This document shows, one piece after another, positions 1-9,651 of a stretch of DNA of 64,000 bases (the stretch's first letter is position 1; each line of letters opens with the position of its first letter). Below the pieces are notes generated by a model, which made no database searches, was not told the origin of the DNA, and worked only from the letters and a program-made list of their open reading frames with translations. Position numbers and translations under genes: made by a program. Source of the DNA: Pseudoalteromonas sp. T1lg75 (GTDB taxonomy: Bacteria; Pseudomonadota; Gammaproteobacteria; Enterobacterales; Alteromonadaceae); contig NZ_PQCD01000062.1 in NCBI RefSeq assembly GCF_002964705.1, positions 122,259 through 186,258 of the forward strand. The letters are read 5' to 3'.

Positions 1-855
1 CAGAGTCTGCTCCTTGGCCAGACCCAGCTCATCACGATAGGCGGATAAAAAACGCGCTTTTTCCTCGGCGTCGACAATTTTCCCGCTTACCGAGCCCACC
101 AGCACCTTGCCATCGTCATCCAAGGTATTGGCATGAATGCGATCCAGGTGTAAGAGCTTCTGCACATGGGCGGCAAAGGGAACAAAGCCGCCTGAGGCAA
201 TGGCCAGGTGCCAGTTGTGTGCGCGTAAAACCTCACACACCTGCTCTATGCCCGGCATCAGCGGTAATTGATTTTGCAGCTCGGCCACCAGAGTTAATGG
301 GATCCCCTCTAACTTGGCGACCCGCTGGCGCAAACTGGCGCTAAATTCCAGTTGTCCGGCCATGGCCTGTGCGGTCACCGCAGCCACCTCGTCATAGACA
401 CCGCCAAGGCGGGCGATTTCATCAATGCATTCAATGGTAATGGCGGTGGAGTCCATATCCATCACCAGTAATCCGGGCTCACTGAGCTTGGGCGGATTAA
501 CCAGCACGGCACATTGCACGCCATTATCGGCGCCATACTGCTTGATTTGCTGCGCCAATTCCGGCGCTGCATCCTGCACGGTAAAGGCAAAGGCGGGCGG
601 CAGGTCGCTGTGGGCTTCAAAGCGGCAAACGGCGCTAAGCTGACCCGGCCATTGCTGCAATTGTTGAACTAAATTAGCCACTTGCATGCCAAGTTGAAAA
701 CCGAAAACTAGTACATAGGTTGGAGTTTTCGGCTCGGTATCTGCCACCAAAGACGAATGGTCGATGTCATACCAAAGGTTTAAACTTAGCAGATTACTTA
801 AGGACAGATCGTCTTGCTGTGCTAAAGTAGAAAAGGCAATATTAGGCTGTGACAT
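1..855 (-). CDS. serB: Phosphoserine phosphatase SerB (3' end cut by window)
   Basis: Last step of serine synthesis: hydrolyses O-phosphoserine to serine in the cytoplasm. The reverse strand is open from an ATG at 855 to the window edge (285 codons visible). The HAD-family nucleophile motif DMDST lies near residues 133-137, followed by the SerB-typical ITIECIDE stretch, and a GIEQV...IASGGF segment supplies the second HAD motif. The N-terminal 120 residues are the weakly conserved regulatory region usual for gammaproteobacterial SerB. The last C-terminal residues are missing. It is divergent from an Smp/AhpA-type membrane protein, the arrangement known from E. coli serB and ytjB. Confidence 0.95.
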   Translation of the reverse strand, partial: MSQPNIAFSTLAQQDDLSLSNLLSLNLWYDIDHSSLVADTEPKTPTYVLVFGFQLGMQVANLVQQLQQWPGQLSAVCRFEAHSDLPPAFAFTVQDAAPELAQQIKQYGADNGVQCAVLVNPPKLSEPGLLVMDMDSTAITIECIDEIARLGGVYDEVAAVTAQAMAGQLEFSASLRQRVAKLEGIPLTLVAELQNQLPLMPGIEQVCEVLRAHNWHLAIASGGFVPFAAHVQKLLHLDRIHANTLDDDGKVLVGSVSGKIVDAEEKARFLSAYRDELGLAKEQTL

Positions 856-935
856 CAAAGGCTCCAAGGCGAAATTTAATCGTGATTACGGCACTGCCAA
901 TTTAATCACCGATAGCCGTGAAAGTCAGTAACCAC

Positions 936-1568
936 ATGAGCGATATGAAAAATAAACAAGTAAAAAATCCGGTGCGCAGCTCACAATGGCAACGCCTTAG
1001 ACGCTTACTCTTTGCCGCGCTGTGTTTTGTCTTGCTGACCTGGATGGCCTTTAACACCAGCTTCCAGGGTCATCATATGCTCTATCAACAAGGCTATCAC
1101 AGTGCCAAAAGCCTGTCGCAACAGCTGGCTCTGACCGCAGCCTTGCCGCTGGAACAAAACAATAAGCCACGCCTGGGCGAGTTAACCAACCAGCTCAGCA
1201 GCGATGCGGTTATCCAAAGTGCGGTTATTTACAATATGTATGGCACGGCACAGGCGCAAAGCGAGGCCTACAGCCCTTATCAAGCCAGCTTGGGGATCAC
1301 CCAGGCAACGCCGGGGATCAGCAAGCTAACCCAACCCATAGTGGTGCCGATCAACTCCCCACAAGACAACAAACCCATAGGTTTTGCCCGGGTCAATTAC
1401 CTGCCGCAAACCGCCATAGACACGAGCCACCGTTATATTCATGAGGTCGGTCGCCAGGTACTGCTGATGCTGTTTATTTGCTGCATATTTACCTGGCAGC
1501 TTGGACGCGGCCTAAAGCGCTGGCAGCTAAAGCGTTACTTTCGTAAAAAAGCCAAACAGTTCAAATAA
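936..1568 (+). CDS. Smp/AhpA (YtjB) family membrane protein
   Basis: About 210 residues. A basic N-terminus is followed by a hydrophobic helix (FAALCFVLLTWMAF), a roughly 130-residue extracytoplasmic region, a second hydrophobic helix (VLLMLFICCIFTW) and a very basic tail. This topology and the position divergent from serB match the Smp/AhpA (YtjB) family, whose role is poorly defined. The frame is open from a GTG at 918; I prefer the ATG at 936, with another ATG at 945, because no ribosome-binding site decides between them. The 3' end overlaps the end of the convergent TatD-family gene by 34 bp. Confidence 0.75.
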   Translation: MSDMKNKQVKNPVRSSQWQRLRRLLFAALCFVLLTWMAFNTSFQGHHMLYQQGYHSAKSLSQQLALTAALPLEQNNKPRLGELTNQLSSDAVIQSAVIYNMYGTAQAQSEAYSPYQASLGITQATPGISKLTQPIVVPINSPQDNKPIGFARVNYLPQTAIDTSHRYIHEVGRQVLLMLFICCIFTWQLGRGLKRWQLKRYFRKKAKQFK

Positions 1569-2302
1569 AGCTGCTCGCTTAAGGCGTCATAGTCCTGCCT
1601 TTGCAACAGCGCCGCCAGGGCGAGAAACACATTGGGTATGCGCTCCGGGGTATTCCTGCGCCCCTGATAACCACACAAGGGCATGCTGGGCGCATCGGTT
1701 TCGAGTAGCAGATGCTCGACGCCTACATGGCGCAAAGCTTGCTGAGTTTTTTGTGCTCTGGGATAGGTGATGGTGCCCCCCACCCCGAGCTTAAATCCCG
1801 CCTTGATATAACTTTCGGCCACCTGCTGTGAGCCGGAAAAAGCATGGATCACACCACCGAATTTAGGCGGACAGCGTTTAAAGCTGGCGGCGATTAGATC
1901 GTGGCTTTGTCTGTGGTGGACAATCAGCGGCAACTCAAATTCATTGGCTAAGGCGATTTGCGCCTCAAATAAACTCTGCTGCTTCCCTAACTCGCCGATA
2001 CTTCTATCCAAACCACATTCGCCGACGGCGACAAAGATCTCACGGTTTGCCGCTATTAAATCACTCAACTCGGCAATATCTTGCTCTTGATGCTGGGCTA
2101 GAAAGTAAGGGTGCAAACCGGCACCAATATAGGTTGCAGGGTATTGCTTGGTGAAGGTAAGCAGGTTCGTGGATTGGGCCAGGCTCACGCCCGGCACCAC
2201 AAGGTGTGTGACTCCCAGCGACAGAGCATTGGCAATGCACTGCGCCCTATCCTCATCGAATTCACTAAAATCGAGATGACAGTGGGAGTCAATAAAGCGC
2301 AT
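1535..2302 (-). CDS. TatD-family metal-dependent hydrolase (YjjV-like)
   Basis: 255 residues, the normal length of TatD-family deoxyribonuclease-like hydrolases. The metal ligands of the amidohydrolase-type barrel are all visible: HxH at residues 7 and 9, E95 in VGECGLD, H130, H153 and D203 in the LLLETDAP motif. Likely cytoplasmic; members act as 3'-5' exonucleases or general metallohydrolases. Its start codon overlaps the pdxH stop by one base (TAATG), so the two are translationally coupled and transcribed leftward together. Closest to the YjjV/YcfH branch, but the exact substrate cannot be read from sequence. Confidence 0.88.
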   Translation of the reverse strand: MRFIDSHCHLDFSEFDEDRAQCIANALSLGVTHLVVPGVSLAQSTNLLTFTKQYPATYIGAGLHPYFLAQHQEQDIAELSDLIAANREIFVAVGECGLDRSIGELGKQQSLFEAQIALANEFELPLIVHHRQSHDLIAASFKRCPPKFGGVIHAFSGSQQVAESYIKAGFKLGVGGTITYPRAQKTQQALRHVGVEHLLLETDAPSMPLCGYQGRRNTPERIPNVFLALAALLQRQDYDALSEQLYLNCLAFLRK

Positions 2303-2940
2303 TAGGGGTTTAAGCGCTCGACTTGCCAGCTGTTATCTTGCTGGCGAATATACATAAAGCGGTCGTGCAGGCGATGGGCACCGCCTTGCCAAAACTCCAC
2401 CTTGGTGGGTTTAACGCAATAGCCACCCCAGAAATCCGGCAAGGGGATCTCACCCTTGGCAAACTTGTTCTTCATCTGCGTGAACTTTTCCATCAGCACC
2501 TGGCGTGAAGACACGGGCCGGCTCTGACTTGATGCCCAGGCGGCCAACTGGCTTTCCTTGGGGCGGGATAAGAAGTACTTGGCGACATCGGATACCGGCA
2601 AAGGCTGGGCTTCGCCATAGACTATCACCTGGCGCTCAAACATATGCCACGGGAAGTGCAGGCTGATTTTATTGTTCTTCGCCAATTCACTGGCTTTACG
2701 CGAGCCGGTATTGGTAAAGAAGACAAAACCCTTTTCATCCAGGTGCTTCAGCAACACGATACGCTGCGAAGGCTGGCCCTGCTCATCCACCGTCGCCACC
2801 ACCATGGCCGTAGGATCGGGAATTTGCGCCTTAATGGCCTGTTCAAGCCACTTTTCGAATTGCGCAATGGGGTCGGCTTCAAGCATGCTCTCATCCAACC
2901 CGCCTTGTAAATATTCACGACGAATATCATCAAGTTTCAT
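2302..2940 (-). CDS. pdxH: Pyridoxamine 5'-phosphate oxidase PdxH
   Basis: FMN-dependent oxidase converting pyridoxamine/pyridoxine 5'-phosphate to pyridoxal 5'-phosphate, the last step of vitamin B6 synthesis and salvage. The 212-residue length matches E. coli PdxH (218). The FMN-binding segment with QRIVLLK and GFVFFTN lies near residues 58-78, and the C-terminus ends WQVERLNP, the family's characteristic ending. First gene of a two-gene leftward unit with the TatD-family gene. The ATG at 2940 follows an AAGGAATTGAT-type leader on the minus strand, giving a good ribosome-binding site. Confidence 0.95.
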   Translation of the reverse strand: MKLDDIRREYLQGGLDESMLEADPIAQFEKWLEQAIKAQIPDPTAMVVATVDEQGQPSQRIVLLKHLDEKGFVFFTNTGSRKASELAKNNKISLHFPWHMFERQVIVYGEAQPLPVSDVAKYFLSRPKESQLAAWASSQSRPVSSRQVLMEKFTQMKNKFAKGEIPLPDFWGGYCVKPTKVEFWQGGAHRLHDRFMYIRQQDNSWQVERLNP

Positions 2941-2980
2941 ATCAATTCCTTCTAATTATCACCGCCGCCTCACACCAAAA

Positions 2981-3005
2981 TCGCAAGGCTAAAGCCTCGC
3001 CTACA
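2981..3005. repeat. REP-like short palindrome
   Basis: On the minus strand this reads TGTAGGCGAGGCTTTAGCC followed by TTGC, a short stem with GCGAGGC paired to GCCTTGC. It resembles the TGTAGG-plus-palindrome REP elements common between genes in gammaproteobacteria. It lies upstream of pdxH and beside the two larger hairpin repeats. Confidence 0.5.
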
Positions 3006-3037
3006 AAGCGAAAAACAACGACCCACAAATCACAGTA

Positions 3038-3155
3038 TCAGCAATTGTAGGAGTGCTGACAAGGCTTTCAACCGACTTATCCCTATGAGCATACATAAAG
3101 TATGTGATTAGGGTCAGTCGGTTTAACAACGCCGTCAAAGCGAACTACAGGCCGC
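3038..3155. repeat. Hairpin repeat, copy 1
   Basis: A roughly 118-bp element with conserved ends: TCAGCAA and TGTAGGAGTGCT at the left, AAAGCGAACTACAGGCCGC at the right. The ends contain a TGTAG/CTACA inverted pair. The interior is a long hairpin: ACCGACT pairs with AGTCGGT, TCCCTA with TAGGG, and the tip has CATAC...GTATG. Copy 2 follows directly with the same ends but different stem sequence. No coding capacity. Confidence 0.75.
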
Positions 3156-3160
3156 CTGAT

Positions 3161-3279
3161 TCAGCAAGTGTAGGAGTGCTAGCTAGGCAGAGAAATGATT
3201 TATGTCAAGGAGCATACATCTAGTCTGTGACTCTGACTCAATCATTTCTCTAACGCAGCTAAAGCGAACTACAGGCCGC
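3161..3279. repeat. Hairpin repeat, copy 2
   Basis: Second tandem copy, ending 6 bp before the argS stop codon. The ends are nearly identical to copy 1, but the outer stem is AGAGAAATGATT paired perfectly with AATCATTTCTCT, unrelated in sequence to copy 1. The apical AGCATACAT...GTGA core is kept. It could also act as the transcription end of argS, although no T-run follows. Confidence 0.75.
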
Positions 3280-3284
3280 TAAGA

Positions 3285-5027
3285 TTACATTTGCTCCATA
3301 ACCTCGATGCCGAGTAAGTCGAGACCTTGGCGTAAAGTCTTCGCCACTAGCGAACACAACACCAAACGGCTAGCCTTATCTTCCTCGCTCACCCCCTCTT
3401 TCAATACCGGGCAGGCTTCGTAGAAGCTCATATACAGGCTCGCCAGCTCATACAGGTAACCACACAATACGTGCGGTGTGGCGTCACCGACCATTTGATC
3501 CAGCACTTCTTCAAACTGCATCAGTTTAATGGCCAATGCTTTTTCCTGTGGCTCAGCAATCACTACCGGCGCCTGATGCGCGGCGCTGTCGATGCCGGCC
3601 TTGCGGAAGATACTCTTAACACGAGTATAGGCATATTGCAGATAAGGAGCCGTGGCGCCTTCGAAGCTCAACATGGTATCCCAGTTAAAGATGTAGTCGC
3701 TGGTGCGATTCTTCGACAGATCCGCATATTTTACCGCGCCAATGCCCACTTTAGTGGCGATCTCTTCCTGCTCCTGGTCGTTTAATGGCGACTCGCGCTC
3801 AGACAGCTTGGCCTTGGCACGGCTGACCGCTTCATCAAGCAGATCCGCCAGTTTCACCGTACCGCCGGTACGGGTTTTAAACGGTTTGCCGTCTTCACCC
3901 ATCATGGTGCCGAACGGGCAGAATTCGTAGCTGGTTTCATCGCGCAGTAAACCGGCCTTGCGAGCGGTGATTTCAACCTGGCTAAAATGCAGACTTTGAC
4001 GGGCATCCACGAAGATCATGATGCGGTCGGCACCCAGCTTATGTGAACGGTACTCACAGGCTGCCAGGTCTGTGGTCGCATACAAGAAGCCACCACCTGA
4101 TTTTTGTACGATAAATACCGAAGGCTCGCCGTCTTTGTTGGCCAGCTCATCAAGGAACACCACCTGGGCACCTTGGTCTTCTTTGGCAATGCCTTGTTCG
4201 CGCAGCACATCGATCATGCGCTGTAGCTCGCTGTTGTAGGCACTTTCCGCGTAAATATCTTCACGCTTAAGGGTCACGTTCAGCTTTTCGTATACTTCTT
4301 CAGAGTGCTTCACCGAGGTATCGATAAACATCTGCCATAGCTTGTCGCAATGAGCATCGCCTTGCTGCAGTTTTACCACGTACTCACGGGCACGATCGGC
4401 AAAGCCTTCTTCATCGTCGAAACGCTTTTTCGCGTCACGGTAGAAGCTCTCAAGGTCGGCCAGGGCCACCTTTTCCAGGTCAACGCCGTCATTAAGCAGG
4501 TCTTCAAGGTGCGCAATCAACATACCGAATTGTGTGCCCCAGTCGCCCATGTGGTTTTGACGAATGACTTTGTCACCACGGAACTCTAGGGTACGAGCAA
4601 TGGCATCACCGATAATGGTTGAGCGCAGGTGACCCACGTGCATTTCTTTGGCCAGGTTAGGCGATGAATAGTCAACCACAACCGTGTCGGCTTTCGCATG
4701 CTCGGCCACACCCAGTTTGGCATCCTGGTTAGCGCTGGCCACAGACTCGGCCAGAAACTCTGGCTTAAGGTGAATATTGATAAAACCTGGGCCGGCGATT
4801 TCAACCTTATCCGCTAAATCGGATACGTCTAACGCATCGATAATTTTTTGCGCTAGTTCACGGGGGTTGGTTTTTAGTTTTTTGGCCGCGCCCATGGCGC
4901 CATTGATTTGGTAATCACCGAACTGCGGACGCGTGCTTTGCGTTACCGCTGGATTTGTGCCTTCTTCAAGCCCCGCAGCAAGCATGGCGGCATTGGCTTT
5001 GTCGATTAAAATTTGTTTAATGTTCAT
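3285..5027 (-). CDS. argS: Arginyl-tRNA synthetase ArgS
   Basis: Class I aminoacyl-tRNA synthetase charging tRNA-Arg. 580 residues against 577 in E. coli. The N-terminal Add-1 domain recognising the tRNA elbow occupies about residues 1-110; the HIGH-type motif HVGHLRS is at 130-136; the KMSKS region is replaced by the KPFKTRTGG form usual for this class of ArgRS; the C-terminal anticodon-binding domain ends [10 protein letters not shown]. Transcribed leftward. The start ATG at 5027 is preceded on the minus strand by AAGGTAACTGCAACG, a plausible ribosome-binding site. Downstream lies the hairpin-repeat pair. Confidence 0.97.
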   Translation of the reverse strand: MNIKQILIDKANAAMLAAGLEEGTNPAVTQSTRPQFGDYQINGAMGAAKKLKTNPRELAQKIIDALDVSDLADKVEIAGPGFINIHLKPEFLAESVASANQDAKLGVAEHAKADTVVVDYSSPNLAKEMHVGHLRSTIIGDAIARTLEFRGDKVIRQNHMGDWGTQFGMLIAHLEDLLNDGVDLEKVALADLESFYRDAKKRFDDEEGFADRAREYVVKLQQGDAHCDKLWQMFIDTSVKHSEEVYEKLNVTLKREDIYAESAYNSELQRMIDVLREQGIAKEDQGAQVVFLDELANKDGEPSVFIVQKSGGGFLYATTDLAACEYRSHKLGADRIMIFVDARQSLHFSQVEITARKAGLLRDETSYEFCPFGTMMGEDGKPFKTRTGGTVKLADLLDEAVSRAKAKLSERESPLNDQEQEEIATKVGIGAVKYADLSKNRTSDYIFNWDTMLSFEGATAPYLQYAYTRVKSIFRKAGIDSAAHQAPVVIAEPQEKALAIKLMQFEEVLDQMVGDATPHVLCGYLYELASLYMSFYEACPVLKEGVSEEDKASRLVLCSLVAKTLRQGLDLLGIEVMEQM

Positions 5028-5086
5028 CGTTGCAGTTACCTTGCAATTGGGCCAACATCACGCTGGCCGAGATAAATTAGGGGCGA

Positions 5087-6673
5087 TTAGTGTTCACGGG
5101 TCTCACTGAAGCTCACTTCAGGATAGCGTTCCATCGACAGATTTAAGTTTACACGGGTTGGCGCTATGTAGGTGAGGTTGTCCCCGCCATCGAGGGCCAG
5201 GTTCGCCTCACACTTACGTTTGAATTCTTCAAACTTCTTCACGTCATCGCAAGAAACCCAGCGCGCGGTGTTAACGTTGACGCTTTCATAAATGGCGTCC
5301 ACCTTGTATTCCGCTTTTAAACGCGCCACAACCACGTCGAACTGCAGCACACCAACGGCGCCTACGATCAGGTCGTTGTTGATCAGTGGACGGAATACCT
5401 GCACCGCACCTTCTTCGGAAAGCTGTACCAAGCCTTTAAGCAATTGCTTTTGCTTCAGTGGATCTTTCAAACGAATACGGCGGAACAGTTCCGGCGCGAA
5501 GTTTGGAATACCGCTGAATTTGAGCTTTTCACCATCGGTAAAGGTATCACCGATTTGAATAGTGCCATGGTTGTGCAGACCTATGATGTCACCGGCGTAG
5601 GCGTCTTGTGCACGCTCACGGTCACCGGCCATAAAGGTTACCGCATCGGAAATGCTCACCTGCTTGCCCAAACGCACATGGTTCATCTTCATGCCCTGGC
5701 TGTATTTGCCCGACACGATACGCATAAAGGCGATACGGTCACGGTGTTTGGGGTCCATGTTGGCCTGAATTTTAAAGACGAAGCCGGAGAACATCTCGTC
5801 TTCTGCGCTCACTTCACGCTCGTCGTCGGTTTTACGCGGCATAGGTGCCGGCGCCCACTCGGTTAGACCATCGAGCATATGGTCCACACCGAAGTTACCT
5901 AGGGCGGTACCGAAATACACCGGCGTTAGATCACCGCTTAAGAACATTTCCTCGTCAAATTCGTTTGACGCACCTTGTACCAGCTCGATTTCTTCACGCA
6001 GTTGCGACGCCAGACTCTCGCCTACCGCTTCATCCAACTCGCTATTATCTAGGCCCTTAATGGTACGCACGTCTTGAATGGTGTGACCCTGACCCGTTTG
6101 ATACAAGATGGTCTCATCGCGGTGCAGGTGGTACACGCCTTTAAACTCTTTACCACAGCCGATAGGCCAGGTGATGGGCGCACACATGATGTTAAGCTCG
6201 GTTTCTACCTCATCCAGCAACTCCATTGGGTCGCGAATATCACGGTCCAATTTGTTCATAAAGGTAACTATCGGCGTATCACGCAAGCGGGTGACTTCCA
6301 TTAGCTTACGCGTACGGTCCTCTACACCCTTGGCGGCGTCGATCACCATCAAACAAGAGTCAACGGCGGTCAATGTACGGTAGGTATCTTCCGAGAAGTC
6401 TTCGTGTCCCGGGGTGTCCAGCAGGTTAACTAAGCGCTCATTGTAAGGAAACTGCATGACCGAGGTGGTGACCGAGATACCACGCTCTTTTTCCATTTCC
6501 ATCCAGTCCGATTTAGCATGCTGGTTGGAGCCACGGCCCTTGACCGTACCGGCCTTTTGAATGGCCTGACCGAACAAGAGTACCTTCTCGGTGATGGTTG
6601 TTTTACCCGCATCCGGGTGAGAGATGATCGCAAAGGTGCGACGCTTATTAATTTGCTGTATTAATTCTGACAT
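5087..6673 (-). CDS. prfC: Peptide chain release factor 3 (RF3)
   Basis: GTPase that recycles RF1/RF2 from the ribosome after termination. 528 residues from the ATG at 6673, against 529 in E. coli; the frame stays open to 6742, but only the internal start gives the conserved N-terminus ([17 protein letters not shown]). The P-loop SHPDAGKT, the switch II segment [10 protein letters not shown] and the specificity motif NKLDRD are intact, followed by the EF-Tu-like domain 2 and the C-terminal domain ending in ETREH as in E. coli. Transcribed leftward ahead of argS, with about 60 bp between them. Confidence 0.96.
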   Translation of the reverse strand: MSELIQQINKRRTFAIISHPDAGKTTITEKVLLFGQAIQKAGTVKGRGSNQHAKSDWMEMEKERGISVTTSVMQFPYNERLVNLLDTPGHEDFSEDTYRTLTAVDSCLMVIDAAKGVEDRTRKLMEVTRLRDTPIVTFMNKLDRDIRDPMELLDEVETELNIMCAPITWPIGCGKEFKGVYHLHRDETILYQTGQGHTIQDVRTIKGLDNSELDEAVGESLASQLREEIELVQGASNEFDEEMFLSGDLTPVYFGTALGNFGVDHMLDGLTEWAPAPMPRKTDDEREVSAEDEMFSGFVFKIQANMDPKHRDRIAFMRIVSGKYSQGMKMNHVRLGKQVSISDAVTFMAGDRERAQDAYAGDIIGLHNHGTIQIGDTFTDGEKLKFSGIPNFAPELFRRIRLKDPLKQKQLLKGLVQLSEEGAVQVFRPLINNDLIVGAVGVLQFDVVVARLKAEYKVDAIYESVNVNTARWVSCDDVKKFEEFKRKCEANLALDGGDNLTYIAPTRVNLNLSMERYPEVSFSETREH

Positions 6674-6918
6674 GCGGTCACTTATGAGCTGTCGACCCAA
6701 CCACAACGAGGCGGTTAAGTCGCAATTAAATTTTAAAGACATTAATGCCCGAGATTATACCGACTTTAGGGTGTGCACAAAAGCGCCGAATACAAGTAAA
6801 AGTGACTTCATGGTCCACCTATGTGTATTATTGCTGAGCATTTTGTATAATTTTTTTGTTGTGGTGATTACCATAACGCGCTCAGGCTATTTTAAGACGT
6901 TGCAAGGAGGCGCACACC

Positions 6919-8781
6919 ATGAAGACAAGCAAGCTAAGCATTCGCTTATTGTGGTACATCACCCCGGTGGTGATCTTGCCCTTGCTGTTTCTAGGTGGTT
7001 TTACCCTCACTAACGTTACCAGCTCCTCAGAGCAACAGGCGCAGCTGATTGTTAGCCGCTTTGTTGAGCAACAACAAAACAAGGTGTTTCACTCGCTCAA
7101 TGTCTATCATTCCACCACTGAGTTGCTGAGCACCTCGCCGGTATTGCAAAACTTTTTGCACCAGATTGACCGCCCCAACACCTATTACACCGCCCACCTG
7201 GGTGCTCTGCTCGACGTCTTTAGCAGTTATACCGAGGCCTATCCGGATATTCTCAGCATTAACTTTATTTCCAGTACGCAACAAAGTTACGCCTACTTTT
7301 CCACAACGCTGCAAAGTGCACCGCAACAATATCCCTTTTTCGAGCAACTACTGACCAGCTCGTTGCGCCGCCAGCAATTTATGGTGCAAGAAGACAATGG
7401 CGAAACCACCCTCTACTTTGCGCAAAAGGTATTTGCCCCGGACTACCATTTGGAGCGCCCGGTGCTGCTTGGCCACATCATAGTGCGAGTGCAGCCAACC
7501 GTACTTAACACCGCAATTTTAGAGGCGCCTTACAATAACACCTTGAATTTATTGCTGACCGAGCAAGGTAAGGTGTTGTTTAGCTCCAACCATGCGCTGC
7601 TGGGTAAAACGCTCAGCAAGCAGGATTTAGAGGCCATAGATCTGTGGGCCGACAACGGCCGCCTTAATGAAATTGTGCTTGAGAGCGTCGATAACACCGA
7701 GCGCATGCTCTACGGCGTGCAAATGCCCGATGGCCACTACTTTGTCACCAGCATTCCGAAAAAAATGCTCTATCAGGCCGGAAAGGTGATCAGTCTTATC
7801 ACCGCGCTGATCGTGCTGATCTCTATCGTCACCCTGCCCGTGTTGATCTTTATCGTAGTGCGTAACTTACTGCTTAACCCCATAGAGCAACTGGGAGCCG
7901 CCAGTCACCGCGTCGGCGCCAACGATCTGGCCGTGCGCCTTGATGACAAACGCACCGATGAGGTTGGCCAGTTGTTTAGCGACTTTAACAACATGGTGAA
8001 CAAGATTTATCGCACCCAGGGCGAGCTTAAGGAATACAAGGACACCTTGGAGCAAAGGGTTGAGGAGCGCACGTTGGAGCTAGAAAAAACCAACAAGGCA
8101 TTGGAGTTAGCCATTGAGCAGGCGGAGCAGGCCAACCAATTAAAAAGCCGCTTTTTGGCCAATATGAGTCATGAAATTCGCACTCCCTTAACCGCCATCA
8201 TGGGCTTTACTGAACAGTTGCTGGAGAATAACCAAATAGACGATGACAAGGTGCAACACCAGCTTGCCACCGTGCTGCGTAACTCACGTCACCTGCTGGA
8301 GCTGATCAACAATATCTTGGATCTATCAAAAATTGAGGCGGAAAAGCTCGCCGTTAACCGCGAGCCGGTGTCACTGTATGAGCTGTTTGACGACTTGAAC
8401 TCCATAGTCGAGCCCCAAGCGCAACAAAAACAACTGGAGTTTGCCATCAACTACCAGTTCCCCTTACCTAAATACATTAACAGCGACCAAACCCGCATTA
8501 AGCAGATCCTGCTCAATATTCTCACCAATGCGGTGAAATTTACCGCCAAGGGTCAGGTGCACCTAGATGTCAGCTACCACGACGATATGATTGAGTGTGT
8601 GGTCAGCGACACCGGTATAGGCATCTCGGATCAGGAGCTGACCCGTATCTTTAAGCCTTTCGAGCAAGCCGATACCACCACCACCCGTCGCTTTGGCGGC
8701 AGTGGCCTGGGCCTGTGTATTGCTAAAAATCTGGCACAGTTATTAGGCGGCGATGTGCGCGCTCACAGCCAACAAGGCTAG
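6919..8781 (+). CDS. Hybrid sensor histidine kinase, N-terminal part (frameshifted)
   Basis: Membrane sensor kinase. Transmembrane helix 1 at about residues 13-35, an extracytoplasmic sensor of about 250 residues, helix 2 near 290-315, HAMP to about 370, a coiled coil, then HisKA with phospho-acceptor H418 (NMSHEIRTPL) and the HATPase domain (N, G1 DTGIGI, G2 GGSGLGL). A strong AAGGAGG lies 9 bp before the ATG. The frame stops at TAG 8779-8781, a few residues after the ATPase domain. The next frame continues the protein at once (LGSRFSIQ...), with a receiver and HPt domain, so one base has been lost near 8778. With one base added the gene would run 6919-9596. The natural signal is unknown. 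Confidence 0.88.
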   Translation: MKTSKLSIRLLWYITPVVILPLLFLGGFTLTNVTSSSEQQAQLIVSRFVEQQQNKVFHSLNVYHSTTELLSTSPVLQNFLHQIDRPNTYYTAHLGALLDVFSSYTEAYPDILSINFISSTQQSYAYFSTTLQSAPQQYPFFEQLLTSSLRRQQFMVQEDNGETTLYFAQKVFAPDYHLERPVLLGHIIVRVQPTVLNTAILEAPYNNTLNLLLTEQGKVLFSSNHALLGKTLSKQDLEAIDLWADNGRLNEIVLESVDNTERMLYGVQMPDGHYFVTSIPKKMLYQAGKVISLITALIVLISIVTLPVLIFIVVRNLLLNPIEQLGAASHRVGANDLAVRLDDKRTDEVGQLFSDFNNMVNKIYRTQGELKEYKDTLEQRVEERTLELEKTNKALELAIEQAEQANQLKSRFLANMSHEIRTPLTAIMGFTEQLLENNQIDDDKVQHQLATVLRNSRHLLELINNILDLSKIEAEKLAVNREPVSLYELFDDLNSIVEPQAQQKQLEFAINYQFPLPKYINSDQTRIKQILLNILTNAVKFTAKGQVHLDVSYHDDMIECVVSDTGIGISDQELTRIFKPFEQADTTTTRRFGGSGLGLCIAKNLAQLLGGDVRAHSQQG

Positions 8782-8816
8782 GCAGTCGCTTTAGCATACA
8801 GATCAACTGTAACCAG

Positions 8817-9596
8817 GTGTATGAGGCCCAGGACTTCTACCATGGCGTCGAGGAAATGCAACCGGTTATGGAGCCGATGCCAACCCTAAGCTGGCAACAA
8901 TTCGACGGTGAAATTTTGGTGGCCGAGGATAACCGGGACAACCAAGCGCTTATTTCCCTGCTGTTGGAGCGCTGGGGGATCACTCCGGACTTTGCCAATA
9001 ACGGCGCCGAGGCGGTAGAAAAAGCCCTGGTCAAAGACTACCAGCTGATCTTAATGGATATGCAGATGCCGGTGATGGGTGGTGAAGAAGCCACGCAAAT
9101 GCTGCGCCATGCCGCCTACGATGGGCCCATCATTGCCCTGACCGCCAACGTGATGAAACACGATATCGAGCGTTATTTAGAGGCGGGCTGTGACAAGGCG
9201 CTGGCCAAACCCATCGACAAGGAGCAGCTCGAGCATACCCTGGCCACCTATTTAAGTCTGCAACAGGAGGCCAACTCCAAGTGGGACGACATACTTAAAA
9301 GCGAACGCTTTTTACAGATCAATGAAAACTACAAGCAAAAGCTCCCCGATTACCTTGAGCAGGTCTTGGCTCACCAGCAAGCCAAGGAATGGGAGCAGTT
9401 GCAGGCGGTGGCCCACAGCATAAAAGGCAGTGCCAGCTGCTTTGGTTTTAACGCCGTAGCCGATGCCGCCAGCGAGCTCGAGCTATCGTTGCGCAACGGC
9501 GAGTGCGAGCACCACGAATACCCGGTGCTTAAGCTTGAACACGCCATCCGCTTTGTTTTACAACCACAAGCCGAAGCGCCGAAGGGACTCTCTTAA
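8817..9596 (+). CDS. Receiver plus HPt part of the frameshifted hybrid kinase
   Basis: C-terminal half of the preceding kinase in the -1 frame. The frame is open back to 8778 and reads LGSRFSIQINCNQ before the GTG at 8817, exactly the expected link from HATPase to receiver. The receiver domain (about residues 30-145) has the acidic pair ED, phospho-acceptor D81 in LMDMQMP, T in ALTAN and K in AKPI. An HPt domain follows, with the phospho-acceptor His in AHSIKGSA. If the lesion is real, this piece has no good start site of its own: no Shine-Dalgarno is visible before the GTG. The order resembles ArcB/BarA-type tripartite phosphorelay kinases. Confidence 0.82.
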   Translation: MYEAQDFYHGVEEMQPVMEPMPTLSWQQFDGEILVAEDNRDNQALISLLLERWGITPDFANNGAEAVEKALVKDYQLILMDMQMPVMGGEEATQMLRHAAYDGPIIALTANVMKHDIERYLEAGCDKALAKPIDKEQLEHTLATYLSLQQEANSKWDDILKSERFLQINENYKQKLPDYLEQVLAHQQAKEWEQLQAVAHSIKGSASCFGFNAVADAASELELSLRNGECEHHEYPVLKLEHAIRFVLQPQAEAPKGLS

Positions 9597-9651
9597 GTCA
9601 CTTGCCCCGCAGCAACTCAAAAATAAAATTACATAACGAGAACGATAAACT

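Noticed and set aside
8770..8785. Programmed -1 ribosomal frameshift in the hybrid kinase
   Set aside because: No X-XXY-YYZ slippery heptamer or strong downstream structure at the junction; a base deletion or sequence error explains it better.
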